Source of the DNA: Okibacterium fritillariae
GTDB lineage: Bacteria; Actinomycetota; Actinomycetes; Actinomycetales; Microbacteriaceae
Length of the DNA stretch: 64,000 bases
Reading direction: 5' to 3'
Assembly: GCF_900167575.1 (NCBI RefSeq)
Contig: NZ_FUZP01000001.1
Coordinates: 372,001 to 436,000 of the forward strand
Part shown: one piece after another, positions 42,749 to 50,953 of the stretch
Layout of the letters: every line of letters begins with the position of its first letter
Numbering within the stretch: position 1 is the stretch's first letter
Program-made: the position numbers and the translations under genes
Notes under the pieces: generated by a model
Database searches by the model: none
The model's input: only the letters and a program-made list of their open reading frames with translations
What the model was told of the DNA's origin: nothing

Positions 42749-43998
42749 TCGACCTCCTGCGCGACCGCCGCCGGCTCATCCTCGCCGATGTCGCCACCGG
42801 CCTCGTCGTCGCGTTGCTGGCCGTGTTCCCGCCGCTCGAGGTCAACGCCGCCGGCATCCTCACCGCCCTGCTCGCTTTCGTGGCGATCGGATGCCGCAAC
42901 GTCTCGCCCCTCGCCAGCCTCGCGCTCGTGTGGCTGCTCGCCATCGCCCAGCTCGTCCTGAGCGAGCGCCCCGGTTTCGCCGACCTGGCCCTCCTCCTCG
43001 TGCTCTACGCGTGTGCCCGCCGCGGAACCCGCTGGGAGTTGGGCGCCGCAGCCGTCTCGGCCATCGCGGGCGGCGTCATGGCCTCCTCATATCTGACGCA
43101 GACGGGAACGCGCTACGCCCAGATGGCCTACGGCTCGACCGAGGGGCAGATCGCCGCGTCGGTCGCACCCGTCGTCGTGCTCGCATCCGCCTGGCTGTTG
43201 GGTTTCGCCGTGCGGGCCCTGCGCTCGCAGCGCATCGAGGCCGGCCGACGCGTCGAGGCCGAGACCGAGATGGTGAAGGCGCTCGACAGCGCCGAATTCG
43301 AGCGGTTGCGGGCCACGATGGCGCGCGACGTGCACGATGTGGTGGGCCATTCGCTGGCCGTGATCATCGCGCAGGCCGACTCGACCGAATTCATCCACGA
43401 CGAGGCTCGGCTGCGGCAAGTATCGGCGACCATCGCGGCCACGGCCAGGCGTTCGCTGCTCGAGGTGCGGCAGGTGCTGAACGGCGACCCGGCGGCGGGC
43501 ATCGACGACGAGACCATCGACCTGGATGCCCTGATCGAGCAGGTTCGCGAATCGGGCGTCGCCATCGAGCGCGTCGTCCGGGGCGAACCGCGCCTGCACG
43601 ACGCGGGGCTGCGGCTTGCCATTCGCCGCGTGGCGCAGGAGATGTTGACGAACGCCATCCGACACGGGGATGCGCGTGAGCCCGTGGCTTTTCGCGAGAC
43701 CTGGCGCGCGCAGGACGTCGTCATCGAGGTAGAGAATCGAGTGGGACTCACCCGCAACCCCGGCTCGGGGTCGGGAGTCCGTGGAATGCGCGCACGCGTC
43801 GAAGGGATGGGCGGCATGTTGGAGGCCGAGGCCGTTGACGGCGTCTACACCGCGCGGGCGCGCATCCCGGCGCCGGCCTCTGCGTCTGCGTCTGCGCTGG
43901 CACCCGGGTCGGCTTTGGAGTCGGCACCCGCGGCGGCGACTGTGACTAGGTCGCCCGCTTCTCCGGCGTCGTCGGCGGGGGCGGTTCCTCATGGGTGA
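42745..43998 (+). CDS. sensor histidine kinase, NarL-partner (HisKA_3) type
   Basis: 417 residues. Four or five N-terminal membrane segments (about 10-155) with no large external domain, then dimerisation box RATMARDVHDVVGHSL with phospho-acceptor His197, and an ATPase domain with N-box RRVAQEMLTNAIRHG and G-box GSGSGVRGMRARVEGMGG. The last 40 residues are Ala/Ser/Pro-rich. Lack of an external domain fits intramembrane sensing of envelope stress. It overlaps the response-regulator gene by 8 bases. Divergent from the FtsX permease operon, which is its likely target. Confidence 0.92.
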   Translation: MIDLLRDRRRLILADVATGLVVALLAVFPPLEVNAAGILTALLAFVAIGCRNVSPLASLALVWLLAIAQLVLSERPGFADLALLLVLYACARRGTRWELGAAAVSAIAGGVMASSYLTQTGTRYAQMAYGSTEGQIAASVAPVVVLASAWLLGFAVRALRSQRIEAGRRVEAETEMVKALDSAEFERLRATMARDVHDVVGHSLAVIIAQADSTEFIHDEARLRQVSATIAATARRSLLEVRQVLNGDPAAGIDDETIDLDALIEQVRESGVAIERVVRGEPRLHDAGLRLAIRRVAQEMLTNAIRHGDAREPVAFRETWRAQDVVIEVENRVGLTRNPGSGSGVRGMRARVEGMGGMLEAEAVDGVYTARARIPAPASASASALAPGSALESAPAAATVTRSPASPASSAGAVPHG

Positions 43999-44749
43999 CG
44001 CCGGGCCCATCCGCATCCTGCTCGTCGACGATCAGGAGCTGTTCCGCGGCGGCGTGCGCGTGGCGCTCGAGGCACAGCCCGATTTCGCGGTCGTGGGTGA
44101 GGCGGCGAACGGGCGTGAGGCGTTGCGCCTGATCGACGAGCTCGGGCCCGACGTGGTGCTGCTCGACATCCGGATGCCGGTGCTCGACGGTGTCGAGACG
44201 GTGCGGGCGATCTTCGGGGCCGGGGCCGATGGAGCGACTGCGGATGCCAGCGCAAGCGCCCCTGGCGCACGCCCGGATGGTGAGGTGGGCTCATCTGCGA
44301 GCGGAGCCATCTCGCGCAAACCCCGCGTCATCATGCTCACGACCTTCGCGCTCGACCGCGCCGCCGCGACCGCGATCCGGCTGGGCGCGAGCGGATTCCT
44401 GCTCAAGGATGCGACGCCGAGCTTCCTGGCCGAGGCCATCCGCACCGTGCACGCGGGCAACACCGTGCTGGCGCCCGACGAGCTGTCGCAGCTGTTCTCG
44501 GCCGATGTGCAGCGTGCCGCGCCCACGCCGGCGCCCGAGATCTTCCGCCAGCTGAGCGTGCGCGAGCGGGCCGTCTTCTTCGCCGTGGCGCAGGGTGCCA
44601 CCAACGCCGAGGTGGCCGAGCGGCAGTTCATCAGCGAGTCGACGGTCAAGGGCCACGTCTCCAGCATCCTGAGCAAGCTTCAGCTGCGCGACCGCGTGCA
44701 GCTCGTCGTCTTCGCGCATGACCACCGGCTGACCGAAGACCGGGTCTGA
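43991..44749 (+). CDS. response regulator, NarL/LuxR type
   Basis: 252 residues. Receiver domain with acidic pair D13/D14 (LLVDDQELFR), phospho-acceptor Asp59 in VVLLDIRMPVLDG, and Lys139 in GFLLKDA. The C-terminal LuxR HTH is LSVRERAVFFAVAQGATNAEVA...STVKGHVSSILSKL. An Ala/Gly/Ser-rich insert of about 35 residues (76-110) sits in the receiver just before the fourth beta strand, where NarL proteins have only a short loop. It is the cognate partner of the overlapping kinase and probably activates the adjacent ABC export operon. Confidence 0.92.
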   Translation: MGDAGPIRILLVDDQELFRGGVRVALEAQPDFAVVGEAANGREALRLIDELGPDVVLLDIRMPVLDGVETVRAIFGAGADGATADASASAPGARPDGEVGSSASGAISRKPRVIMLTTFALDRAAATAIRLGASGFLLKDATPSFLAEAIRTVHAGNTVLAPDELSQLFSADVQRAAPTPAPEIFRQLSVRERAVFFAVAQGATNAEVAERQFISESTVKGHVSSILSKLQLRDRVQLVVFAHDHRLTEDRV

Positions 44750-44835
44750 CGTACCGGCGGAACGCGTCGATGGGATGATCCGACGCGGTACCGCCCGCCG
44801 TTCCCCGCCTCCGGCTGCCGCGAAAAGCTGAGGGT

Positions 44836-45579
44836 ATGAACAAGAACACCCTGTCTTCGCCGTCGCTTTCACCGCTGCCTTCGCCGTCGCATTCGCCCCG
44901 TCGTGCCGCCGGCGCCCTGCTCCTCGCCGCGCTCGTGCTCGTGTCGGCCACGGGCTGCGGGGCGGCCCGCAACACACTCGACAACCCCGGGCACACGCTC
45001 GTCGACGGTCTTCGGGGCGGCGACTCTGACGCGGCGCTGGGCGAGGGGGATGGTTCGGGCGACGGCACCTGGGGTGACGACTCGTCCGGCGGGTCGGCCG
45101 ATAACGGATCGACGGAGGGTGACATCGACTCGTCCGAGCTCACGGCCGACGACGGCTACCCGGTCTACGGCGAGCGTTTCGGGCTGAGTGACGATGTGCC
45201 CGCCGTCACCAACCTCGACCCCGCCCTCCTCGACGCCCTGCGCCGCGCCGCCTCTGCCGCCCGCGCTGACGGCGGCATCGAGATCACGCTCACGGCGGGA
45301 TGGCGCAGCGAGCGTTACCAGCGCTACCTGTTCCAGCAGGCGGTCCATAAATACGGCAGCGTGCAGGAGGCGTCGCGCTGGGTCATGCCGGGCACGACGT
45401 CGAAGCACCTCGCGGGCCAAGCCGCCGACGTCGCGACGGTCGACGCCATGGAGTGGCTGAAGTCATCCGGCGCCCGTTTCGGCCTCTGCCAGGTCTACTC
45501 CAATGAGAACTGGCACTACGAACTCACGGCCCGCAAGGGCGTCTGCCCGCCCCTCCTCACGGACTCCTCCGGCTCCTGA
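44836..45579 (+). CDS. VanY-type D-alanyl-D-alanine carboxypeptidase, lipoprotein
   Basis: 247 residues. Signal with lipobox SATGC (Cys41) after a Ser/Pro-rich start, then a Gly/Asp/Ser-rich linker to about residue 105. The catalytic domain holds TAGWRSERYQ, SKHLAGQAADV (His191, Asp198, zinc ligands) and NENWHYEL (Glu224, His227), the VanY/LAS metallopeptidase set. It trims the terminal D-alanine of peptidoglycan peptides at the membrane surface. Position beside an envelope-stress two-component system is consistent with cell-wall maintenance. Confidence 0.9.
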   Translation: MNKNTLSSPSLSPLPSPSHSPRRAAGALLLAALVLVSATGCGAARNTLDNPGHTLVDGLRGGDSDAALGEGDGSGDGTWGDDSSGGSADNGSTEGDIDSSELTADDGYPVYGERFGLSDDVPAVTNLDPALLDALRRAASAARADGGIEITLTAGWRSERYQRYLFQQAVHKYGSVQEASRWVMPGTTSKHLAGQAADVATVDAMEWLKSSGARFGLCQVYSNENWHYELTARKGVCPPLLTDSSGS

Positions 45580-45620
45580 CGGGTCTAGACATCGGTGGAT
45601 GCGCGGAGCAGCATGGGGGC

Positions 45621-46064
45621 ATGACCGAGACTCGCACCCCTTCGCCGACCCCACGGCTGCGCCAGTTCGTGCTCGACGCCGAAGACTCGCGGGCGCTCGC
45701 CGAGTTCTACCATCACCTCACGGGGCTTCCTTATATCGAGGGAGACGAACCGCGCACCGACGGCGCACCCGAAGGTTCCAACGCGAATTTTCTCGTCTTG
45801 ACCGACGGGGATGGTGTGCGTCGCCTCGCTTTCCAGAAGGTGCCTAGCATGCCTCCGCCCACCTGGCCCGAGGGCCCGCGCCCGCAGATGATGCATCTCG
45901 ATTTCGAGGTCGCCTCGGATGCCGAGCTGCAGGCCGTGCAGCAGCGCGCCCTCGATCTGGGCGCCACGGTTCTCGACGACCGCGCGGATGACGCCGACGA
46001 ACGTCTCATCGTCTTCGCCGACCCGGCGGGCCACCCGTTCTGCGTCTTCATCCCGGCCGGCTGA
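45621..46064 (+). CDS. VOC-family (glyoxalase/bleomycin-resistance-like) protein
   Basis: 147 residues. Two beta-alpha-beta-beta-beta halves: RLRQFVLDAEDSRALAEFYHHLTGL at the start and HLDFEVASDAELQAVQQRALDLGA in the second half, ending DPAGHPFCVFIPAG. Candidate metal ligands are in the QFVLD, HLDF and CVF strands. Such proteins range from antibiotic binding to isomerases, and a specific role cannot be read here. It is followed by a 17-bp tandem repeat and the convergent TetR gene. Confidence 0.82.
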   Translation: MTETRTPSPTPRLRQFVLDAEDSRALAEFYHHLTGLPYIEGDEPRTDGAPEGSNANFLVLTDGDGVRRLAFQKVPSMPPPTWPEGPRPQMMHLDFEVASDAELQAVQQRALDLGATVLDDRADDADERLIVFADPAGHPFCVFIPAG

Positions 46065-46086
46065 TCGGACCGCGGCCCTGTCATCC

Positions 46087-46154
46087 GATCGACCCGAGCC
46101 GCTGATCGACTCGAGCCGCTGATCGACCCTGGCCGCCGACCAACCCTGACCGCT
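46087..46154. repeat. 17-bp tandem repeat between VOC and TetR genes
   Basis: Four consecutive 17-bp units: GATCGACCCGAGCCGCT, GATCGACTCGAGCCGCT, GATCGACCCTGGCCGCC and GACCAACCCTGACCGCT. The last runs into the stop codon of the convergent TetR gene. Identity falls from left to right. No obvious terminator fold. Confidence 0.85.
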
Positions 46155-46701
46155 AGTCGACTTTCAGCCCGCGGATGATGAGGGCCGCGACCGCACGCGC
46201 TTCGGCCACCCACTCAGGGCGATCGGTCGCGCCGCCGATGCCGTGTAACGCGATCATGACGGATGCCGGGGTAACGTCGTCGCGAATCGCCCCGTCGGCA
46301 GCGGCCCGACCCATGAGCTCGGCGAGCGTGCGTTCGAGTTCGTTCCCGCCCTCGGCTTGGGTGGCGGGGTCGACAACCGTGGCGAGTGTTCGTGCAAGGG
46401 CGGCGTGCTCGACCACGTAGTCGACGAAAGCGCGCAGGAACGCGTCGAGGCTGTCGGCGGCCGGCCCGGAGGAGTCGCGGGCCTGCTCACACAGTGCGAC
46501 CACTTCGCCGCGGTAGACCGCGGCCGCCAATGCCTCGCGCGTGGGGAAGTGTCGGTAGAGGGTTCCTACTCCGACGCCGGCGCGCGCCGCGAAGTCGTCG
46601 AATCGAAGCTGCTCGTCGTGTTCGAAGACCGACCGAGCGGCCGCGATGATCGCGTCCCGGTTGCGGCGAGCGTCGGCTCTTAGCGGTTTTTCGTCGATCA
46701 T
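46153..46701 (-). CDS. TetR-family regulator
   Basis: 182 residues from the ATG at 46701; an upstream in-frame start would extend through the operators. HTH RFDDFAARAGVGVGTLYRHFPTREAL is typical. The C-terminal ligand domain is short and alpha-helical. It is divergent from the ketopantoate-reductase-like gene and separated by two TGGAGA-N3-TCTCCA palindromes that overlap the opposing promoter, so it most likely represses that gene and itself. Ligand unknown. Confidence 0.92.
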   Translation of the reverse strand: MIDEKPLRADARRNRDAIIAAARSVFEHDEQLRFDDFAARAGVGVGTLYRHFPTREALAAAVYRGEVVALCEQARDSSGPAADSLDAFLRAFVDYVVEHAALARTLATVVDPATQAEGGNELERTLAELMGRAAADGAIRDDVTPASVMIALHGIGGATDRPEWVAEARAVAALIIRGLKVD

Positions 46702-46713
46702 GGGCCCCTCGCG

Positions 46714-46763
46714 TTGACAAGTGGAGATCGTCTCCATATAGTCCGGAGTGGAGACAATCTCCA
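46714..46763 (+). promoter_or_regulatory. consensus promoter with two TetR operators
   Basis: -35 TTGACA (46714-46719), 17-bp spacer, -10 TATAGT (46737-46742). Operator 1, TGGAGA-TCG-TCTCCA (46722-46736), fills the spacer. Operator 2, TGGAGA-CAA-TCTCCA (46749-46763), with an additional outer G-C pair, covers the transcription start. Centres are 27 bp apart. Occupancy would block RNA polymerase; the adjacent TetR protein is the obvious binder. Confidence 0.8.
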
Positions 46764-46783
46764 CATTATCGGATGGGTGAGCC

Positions 46784-47722
46784 ATGAAAATTCTCATGTT
46801 CGGTCGCGGAGTCATCGCGACGATCTACGGTCGGGCGTTTGAGGCGGCCGGCCATGAGGTCGAGTTCTACGTGCGCCCCGGGCGGGTCGCCGACTATGGA
46901 ACCGATGTGCACATGGAGCTCATCGACGGTCGCAGTGCGCCCCTCGGGCGTCAGACCCGCGCCACTTTCGCGCCGCGACTGCGCGAGTCGATCGACCCGC
47001 GGGATGGGTTCGACCTCGTCGTCCTCAGTGTCGGGCATCATCGCCTGAGCGAGGCGGCCGCCTTTCTCGCCCCGCGAATCGGCGCTGCGCCCGTGCTGGT
47101 CTTCGGCAACATCTGGCAAGAGCCCCTCGACGCCGTAGCGCCGCTCCCGGCCGACCAGGTCGTCTTCGGTTTCCCGCAGGCGGGCGGCGGTTTCGACGAA
47201 AACGGCGTCCTGCGGGGCGCGCTGGTCGGCTCGGTCATCCTGGGTGCGTCGAATACGTCGGCCACGAAACCTCATCGGGTGGCGCGAGCCGTCTTCGCGC
47301 AAGCCGGCATCGGCGTGAGGGAGGAAGAGGATATGCGGGGATGGTTGATGCTGCACGTCGCCCTCGACGCCGGCATGTTCTCGCAGGCTCTGCGCGTCGG
47401 CGGGTTGGCGAAGATGGTGGGTGACCCTAGGGCGCTCCGTGGTGCCTTTCTCACGAGCCGGGAATTGCTCCCCGTGCTGGCCGCGCGGGGCGTCGATCTC
47501 AGGCGGCACCGCGCGGCGGCGATCCCCACGCGTTTCCCTCTGCTGATCGGCGCGCTGACGGCCGCTGCCAGTGCGGCCCTCCCGATCGCGCGGGCCAGCC
47601 TGGCGGCGCACATCGACCCGAGTGCGGCCGAACCCCGAGCGGTCCTCGACGACACGCTGCGCACCGCCCGCGAGCTCGGCATCGCGGTCCCGCGCCTCGA
47701 ACACGCGCCGCGCGGCGTGTAG
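46784..47722 (+). CDS. ketopantoate reductase (ApbA/PanE) family oxidoreductase
   Basis: 312 residues. N-terminal NAD(P)-binding fold (KILMFGRGVIATIYGRAFEAAGHEV), then FDLVVLSVGHHRLSEAA and the QAGGGF segment. The C-terminal helical domain ends with IDPSAAEPRAVLDDTLRTARELG. The fold fits PanE-like reductases, but the usual catalytic Lys region is not clear, and control by a dedicated TetR regulator argues for a detoxification or specialised role rather than pantothenate synthesis. Transcribed from the operator-covered promoter at 46714. Confidence 0.8.
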   Translation: MKILMFGRGVIATIYGRAFEAAGHEVEFYVRPGRVADYGTDVHMELIDGRSAPLGRQTRATFAPRLRESIDPRDGFDLVVLSVGHHRLSEAAAFLAPRIGAAPVLVFGNIWQEPLDAVAPLPADQVVFGFPQAGGGFDENGVLRGALVGSVILGASNTSATKPHRVARAVFAQAGIGVREEEDMRGWLMLHVALDAGMFSQALRVGGLAKMVGDPRALRGAFLTSRELLPVLAARGVDLRRHRAAAIPTRFPLLIGALTAAASAALPIARASLAAHIDPSAAEPRAVLDDTLRTARELGIAVPRLEHAPRGV

Positions 47723-47766
47723 TCACCCCGCCGCACCGCGCGCGCCCTACGCGTCTATCTTCGCGG

Positions 47767-48333
47767 TCAGAGACCCGCGCGGCTCACGTCGTAGGTCACG
47801 CGCACGAGTCCGTCGCCCTCGCTGCTGTGGTGGCCGCGCAACGTAAGGTGCACATCCTCCGTCAACTCGCCGAAGAGTCGGGCGCCCCGACCGATCAGCA
47901 CGGGCGCGATTGACACGGTCAATTCGTCGACGAGCCCGGCCGCGAGGAACGACTGTATGGTCCTTCCGCCGTCGATGTAGACCCGCGCAGCAGTGTCGGC
48001 ATCGAGGAGCTCGTGTGCCTCATCCACGGTGCGCGCCACGGCGACGCGGTCATCCGCCTCGAGGGTCGTGCTGAGCACGATCACGCGCTTGCCCTCGAAC
48101 GGCCACTCCTCGAACCCGAGCACCGTCTCAAAGGTCGATCGCCCCATGACGAGCGTGTCGACCGTCGGGAAGAAGGTCTCCCACTCGAGTGCAGGGTGGG
48201 CGTTCGACTCGGCCGTGTGGGGCCGCACCGCCGGGTCGGTCAACCAGTCGAGGTCGCCATCGGGCCGCGCGATGAAGCCATCCAGGCTCATGCCGATGAA
48301 AACGCAGCCGATCCACGTGCGGGTGTCTGTCAT
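47767..48333 (-). CDS. dihydrofolate-reductase-like (RibD C-terminal) protein
   Basis: 188 residues. MSLDGFIARPDGDLDWL at the start, LVMGRSTFETVLGFEEWPFEGKRVIVLS, VYIDGGRTIQSFLAAGLVDELTVSIAPVLIGRGARLF and a final LRGHHSSEGDGLVRVTYDV. These are the hallmarks of the bacterial dihydrofolate-reductase-family/RibD_C reductases, NADPH-binding cytoplasmic proteins whose substrates are mostly unknown. It stands alone, divergent from the aldolase operon. Confidence 0.88.
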   Translation of the reverse strand: MTDTRTWIGCVFIGMSLDGFIARPDGDLDWLTDPAVRPHTAESNAHPALEWETFFPTVDTLVMGRSTFETVLGFEEWPFEGKRVIVLSTTLEADDRVAVARTVDEAHELLDADTAARVYIDGGRTIQSFLAAGLVDELTVSIAPVLIGRGARLFGELTEDVHLTLRGHHSSEGDGLVRVTYDVSRAGL

Positions 48334-48462
48334 GTCGGGCCTTTCGAGGGGGAGCGGCAGCAGGGGGAGGTCTTGACGATCGTAGGGGTGGGCACCGACA
48401 TCCGTTCCGCATCCTCGATCGGACTGGTGGCGAAGAGATGCATTGGTCTACGCCGGCGGTCG

Positions 48463-48505
48463 TTGTACGTACAGACTGGACTATACGTACCGGCCGGGCT
48501 AGAGT
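48463..48505 (+). promoter_or_regulatory. promoter and GntR operators of the aldolase-kinase operon
   Basis: TTGTACGTACAGAC (48463-48476) is the exact reverse complement of the 14-mer at 54674-54687 before the MFS gene. A second half-conserved site TATACGTAC lies at 48482-48490, with TACGTA cores 18 bp apart. Between and after them, TGGACT (48477-48482) and TAGAGT (48500-48505) form a plausible -35/-10 pair with 17-bp spacing. The rest of the 315-bp gap (48334-48648) shows no gene. Confidence 0.65.
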
Positions 48506-48648
48506 ACGAGGGTCGGCGCGCCCCGCGCCGCACAACGAAGCGAAGGATGTTCGGCGCGACGAAGCGCGTTTCGACGGCTCGGCCCAGTGAGCCAGCCGCC
48601 CCGGGCCGCAGGTCGAGGGCGCGCGTGTCCGAACTCGAAAGGAATGTC

Positions 48649-49488
48649 ATGCCTTTGGTCAGCGGTCTCGACGTCATCACCGAGTGCGGGGAGCGCGGCC
48701 TCGTCGCCGGTGCCTTCAACACCACGAACCTCGAGACGACGATGGGTATCGTGGCGGCCATCGACCGCGTGAAGGTGCCGACCTTCATTCAGGTCGCGCC
48801 CACCAATGTGGCGCTGTCGGGCTACGCCTACATCTACGACATGGTCGCCCGCCGCCTCGAAGACACCGATGTGCCCGTGGCGCTGCACCTCGACCACGGC
48901 AAGAACCTGCAGGCCGTCGAAGACGCCCTGGCCGCTGACTTCACCTCGATCATGATCGATGCCTCCGAGGAGCCCTACGACGAGAACGTGCGCATCTCGG
49001 CGATCGCCCGCGGGCTGACTCCCGCCACGCTCGCGCTCGAGGCCGAGCTCGGCAGCATCGGGGGCAAGGAAGACGACCATGGTCCCGAGATCGAGTCGAC
49101 CACGAACCCGGCCCAGGTCGAGGACTTCGTGCGCGCCGTGAACCCCGACATGCTCGCCGTGTCGGTGGGCAATGTGCACGGGTATTCGCCGACCGCGGCC
49201 ATCGATTTCGATCTCCTGGCCCAGGTGCGCGACGCGAGCGCCGTCCCCTTGGTCGTGCACGGAGGCTCGGGTCTGCCCGCCGAGCAGCTGAGCCGCCTGG
49301 CCGAGTTCAACGTGGTCAAGGTGAACGTGGCCAGCGACCTGCGCAACGCCATGATCCGCACGTTCGGCGAATCGTTCAACGCCAATCCCAACGAGGTGTC
49401 GCTCATCCGCGTCTCGACCGAAGCCGTGACCGCAATCGCCGACGTGGTCGAACGCCGCATCCGCACGCTCAACCCGTCGGTCGCCTGA
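48649..49488 (+). CDS. class II ketose-bisphosphate aldolase (fructose/tagatose type)
   Basis: 279 residues from the ATG after GAAAGGA. Class II zinc aldolase of the fructose/tagatose-bisphosphate group: GAFNTTNLETTMGI, zinc ligands in HLDHGKN, SIMIDASEEPYDENV, EAELGSIGGKEDDH, SVGNVHG and VVHGGSGLP. It splits a phosphorylated ketose into two three-carbon units (or a two/three-carbon pair). As first gene of an operon with three FGGY kinases, the substrate is probably a sugar phosphate made by one of them rather than glycolytic fructose bisphosphate. Confidence 0.9.
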   Translation: MPLVSGLDVITECGERGLVAGAFNTTNLETTMGIVAAIDRVKVPTFIQVAPTNVALSGYAYIYDMVARRLEDTDVPVALHLDHGKNLQAVEDALAADFTSIMIDASEEPYDENVRISAIARGLTPATLALEAELGSIGGKEDDHGPEIESTTNPAQVEDFVRAVNPDMLAVSVGNVHGYSPTAAIDFDLLAQVRDASAVPLVVHGGSGLPAEQLSRLAEFNVVKVNVASDLRNAMIRTFGESFNANPNEVSLIRVSTEAVTAIADVVERRIRTLNPSVA

Positions 49489-49504
49489 CGACTCGGCCCC
49501 GCTC

Positions 49505-50953
49505 ATGCACATGCTGCCCACCATCACGATCGACATCGGCACGACGAGCGTCAAGCTGCGCGCGTTCGACGCCTCGAGCATCCCCCTCGCCTCGGAGACT
49601 CACGCAACGCCTACCGTGCGCGACGCCTGGGGCGAGATCTACGCCCTGGATGCTCTGACCGGCTACATCGAGCGATTCGTCCGGGGGCTCGAAGATGCCG
49701 ACCGCGCGGGCATGCAGCGCATCGCCGTCACGGGCGTGGGCGAATCGGGTGGACTCGTGCGCGCGGACGGCAGCCTGGCCTCGCCCATGATCCTGTGGCA
49801 CGACCATCGTGGGGCCGATCTGCTCGCGCCTCTCGATGACGCCGAACGCCTGCGCATCTACGCGATCACGGGCCTGCCGGTGAACGCGAACTATGGCCTG
49901 TCGAAGGCCGCCTGGGCCCTCGGGCACGCCGACGATGCCTCGGATGCGCAGTGGCTCAACGTGGCCGAATACGTGGCCGCGCGCCTGACGGGCGTGCGCT
50001 GGTCGGAGTACTCGCTCGCCAGCCGCACCATGGCACTCGATCTGACGACCGGCACGTGGTCGGCCGAAGCATCCGCCCTGCTCGGGCTCGACGTCGCCCT
50101 CTTCCCCGAACTGCGCCCGGCCCGGGTGGGCGAGCCGCTCAGCCCGTCGGTCGCCGCGCGGCTGGGGCTCTCTGATGGCGTGCGCGTGCATGTGGCCGGT
50201 CACGACCACATGGTCGGCGGCGTCGGTGCCGACCTGCGCGCCGGCGAGTTGCTCAACTCGACGGGCACCACCGAGGGACTCCTTTTTCTTCGCGAGGCAC
50301 CCCGCCTCGACGCGCAGACCGCCCGCACCAAGCTCGCCAACGGCATCGCGTGCACGGGCGACGATTTCACGCTCTTCGCGTCGATCCCCACGGGCGGCTC
50401 GGCCTTCGCCACCCTGCAATCGCTGCTGTCGCTGACCCCGCAGCAGCTGTCGGGGCACGTAGCCGAGCTGTCCGAACGGTATGCCGCCGGCGATATCGAC
50501 CTCGACGCCATGCCGCTCGTGCTGCCGCAGTTCCGGGGCAGTCCGCCGCCCACCAAACGTGCGTCGGCCCGCGGCGTGGTGTCCGGCATCCGCACCGACA
50601 CGACGGCCGCTGACCTGATCTTCGGATGTTTCCTCGGGCTCGCCCTGCAGTTCAGAGACGTGCTCGACCTTTTCGGGCAGCGGGCCGAGGTCGTCAAGGT
50701 CATCGGCCCAGCCAGCGCGAACCCCCTGTGGCTGCAGTTGAAGGCCGACCTCTTGGGAGTTCCGCTGAGCGTGTCGCAGGTCTCTGAGGTCGTCTCGCGG
50801 GGTGCTCAGGCGCTCGCGTCAGGGGCCCAGGGCTCGTGGCTCGACTGCGATCCCCGCGATGTCGAGGTCGACGACCGTCGTCGCGACCGGCTCGCGGAAT
50901 GGGAGGCCGACATCCGCCCCCAGTGGGATGACCTGAAGGGCCTGGAGCGATGA
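49505..50953 (+). CDS. FGGY-family carbohydrate kinase (first of three)
   Basis: 482 residues. N-terminal phosphate loop ITIDIGTTSVKLRAFD, substrate-side motif VTGVGESGGLV, ILWHDHRGADLL, catalytic-region AGHDHMVGGVGADL, adenosine motif ELLNSTGTTEGLLF and C-terminal KVIGPASANPLWLQLKADLLGVPL. It phosphorylates a sugar or sugar alcohol; specificity is not recognisable. 16 bases after the aldolase stop, and its stop overlaps the start of the next kinase (ATGA). Confidence 0.88.
   Translation: MHMLPTITIDIGTTSVKLRAFDASSIPLASETHATPTVRDAWGEIYALDALTGYIERFVRGLEDADRAGMQRIAVTGVGESGGLVRADGSLASPMILWHDHRGADLLAPLDDAERLRIYAITGLPVNANYGLSKAAWALGHADDASDAQWLNVAEYVAARLTGVRWSEYSLASRTMALDLTTGTWSAEASALLGLDVALFPELRPARVGEPLSPSVAARLGLSDGVRVHVAGHDHMVGGVGADLRAGELLNSTGTTEGLLFLREAPRLDAQTARTKLANGIACTGDDFTLFASIPTGGSAFATLQSLLSLTPQQLSGHVAELSERYAAGDIDLDAMPLVLPQFRGSPPPTKRASARGVVSGIRTDTTAADLIFGCFLGLALQFRDVLDLFGQRAEVVKVIGPASANPLWLQLKADLLGVPLSVSQVSEVVSRGAQALASGAQGSWLDCDPRDVEVDDRRRDRLAEWEADIRPQWDDLKGLER

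Noticed and set aside
46784-47722. Calling this gene panE
   Set aside because: Family fits, but TetR-controlled isolation and unclear catalytic residues do not support the pantothenate pathway role.
48649-49488. Housekeeping fructose-bisphosphate aldolase (fba)
   Set aside because: It lies at the head of a GntR-controlled kinase operon and is shorter than the usual glycolytic class II enzyme of actinobacteria; a dedicated catabolic role is more likely.
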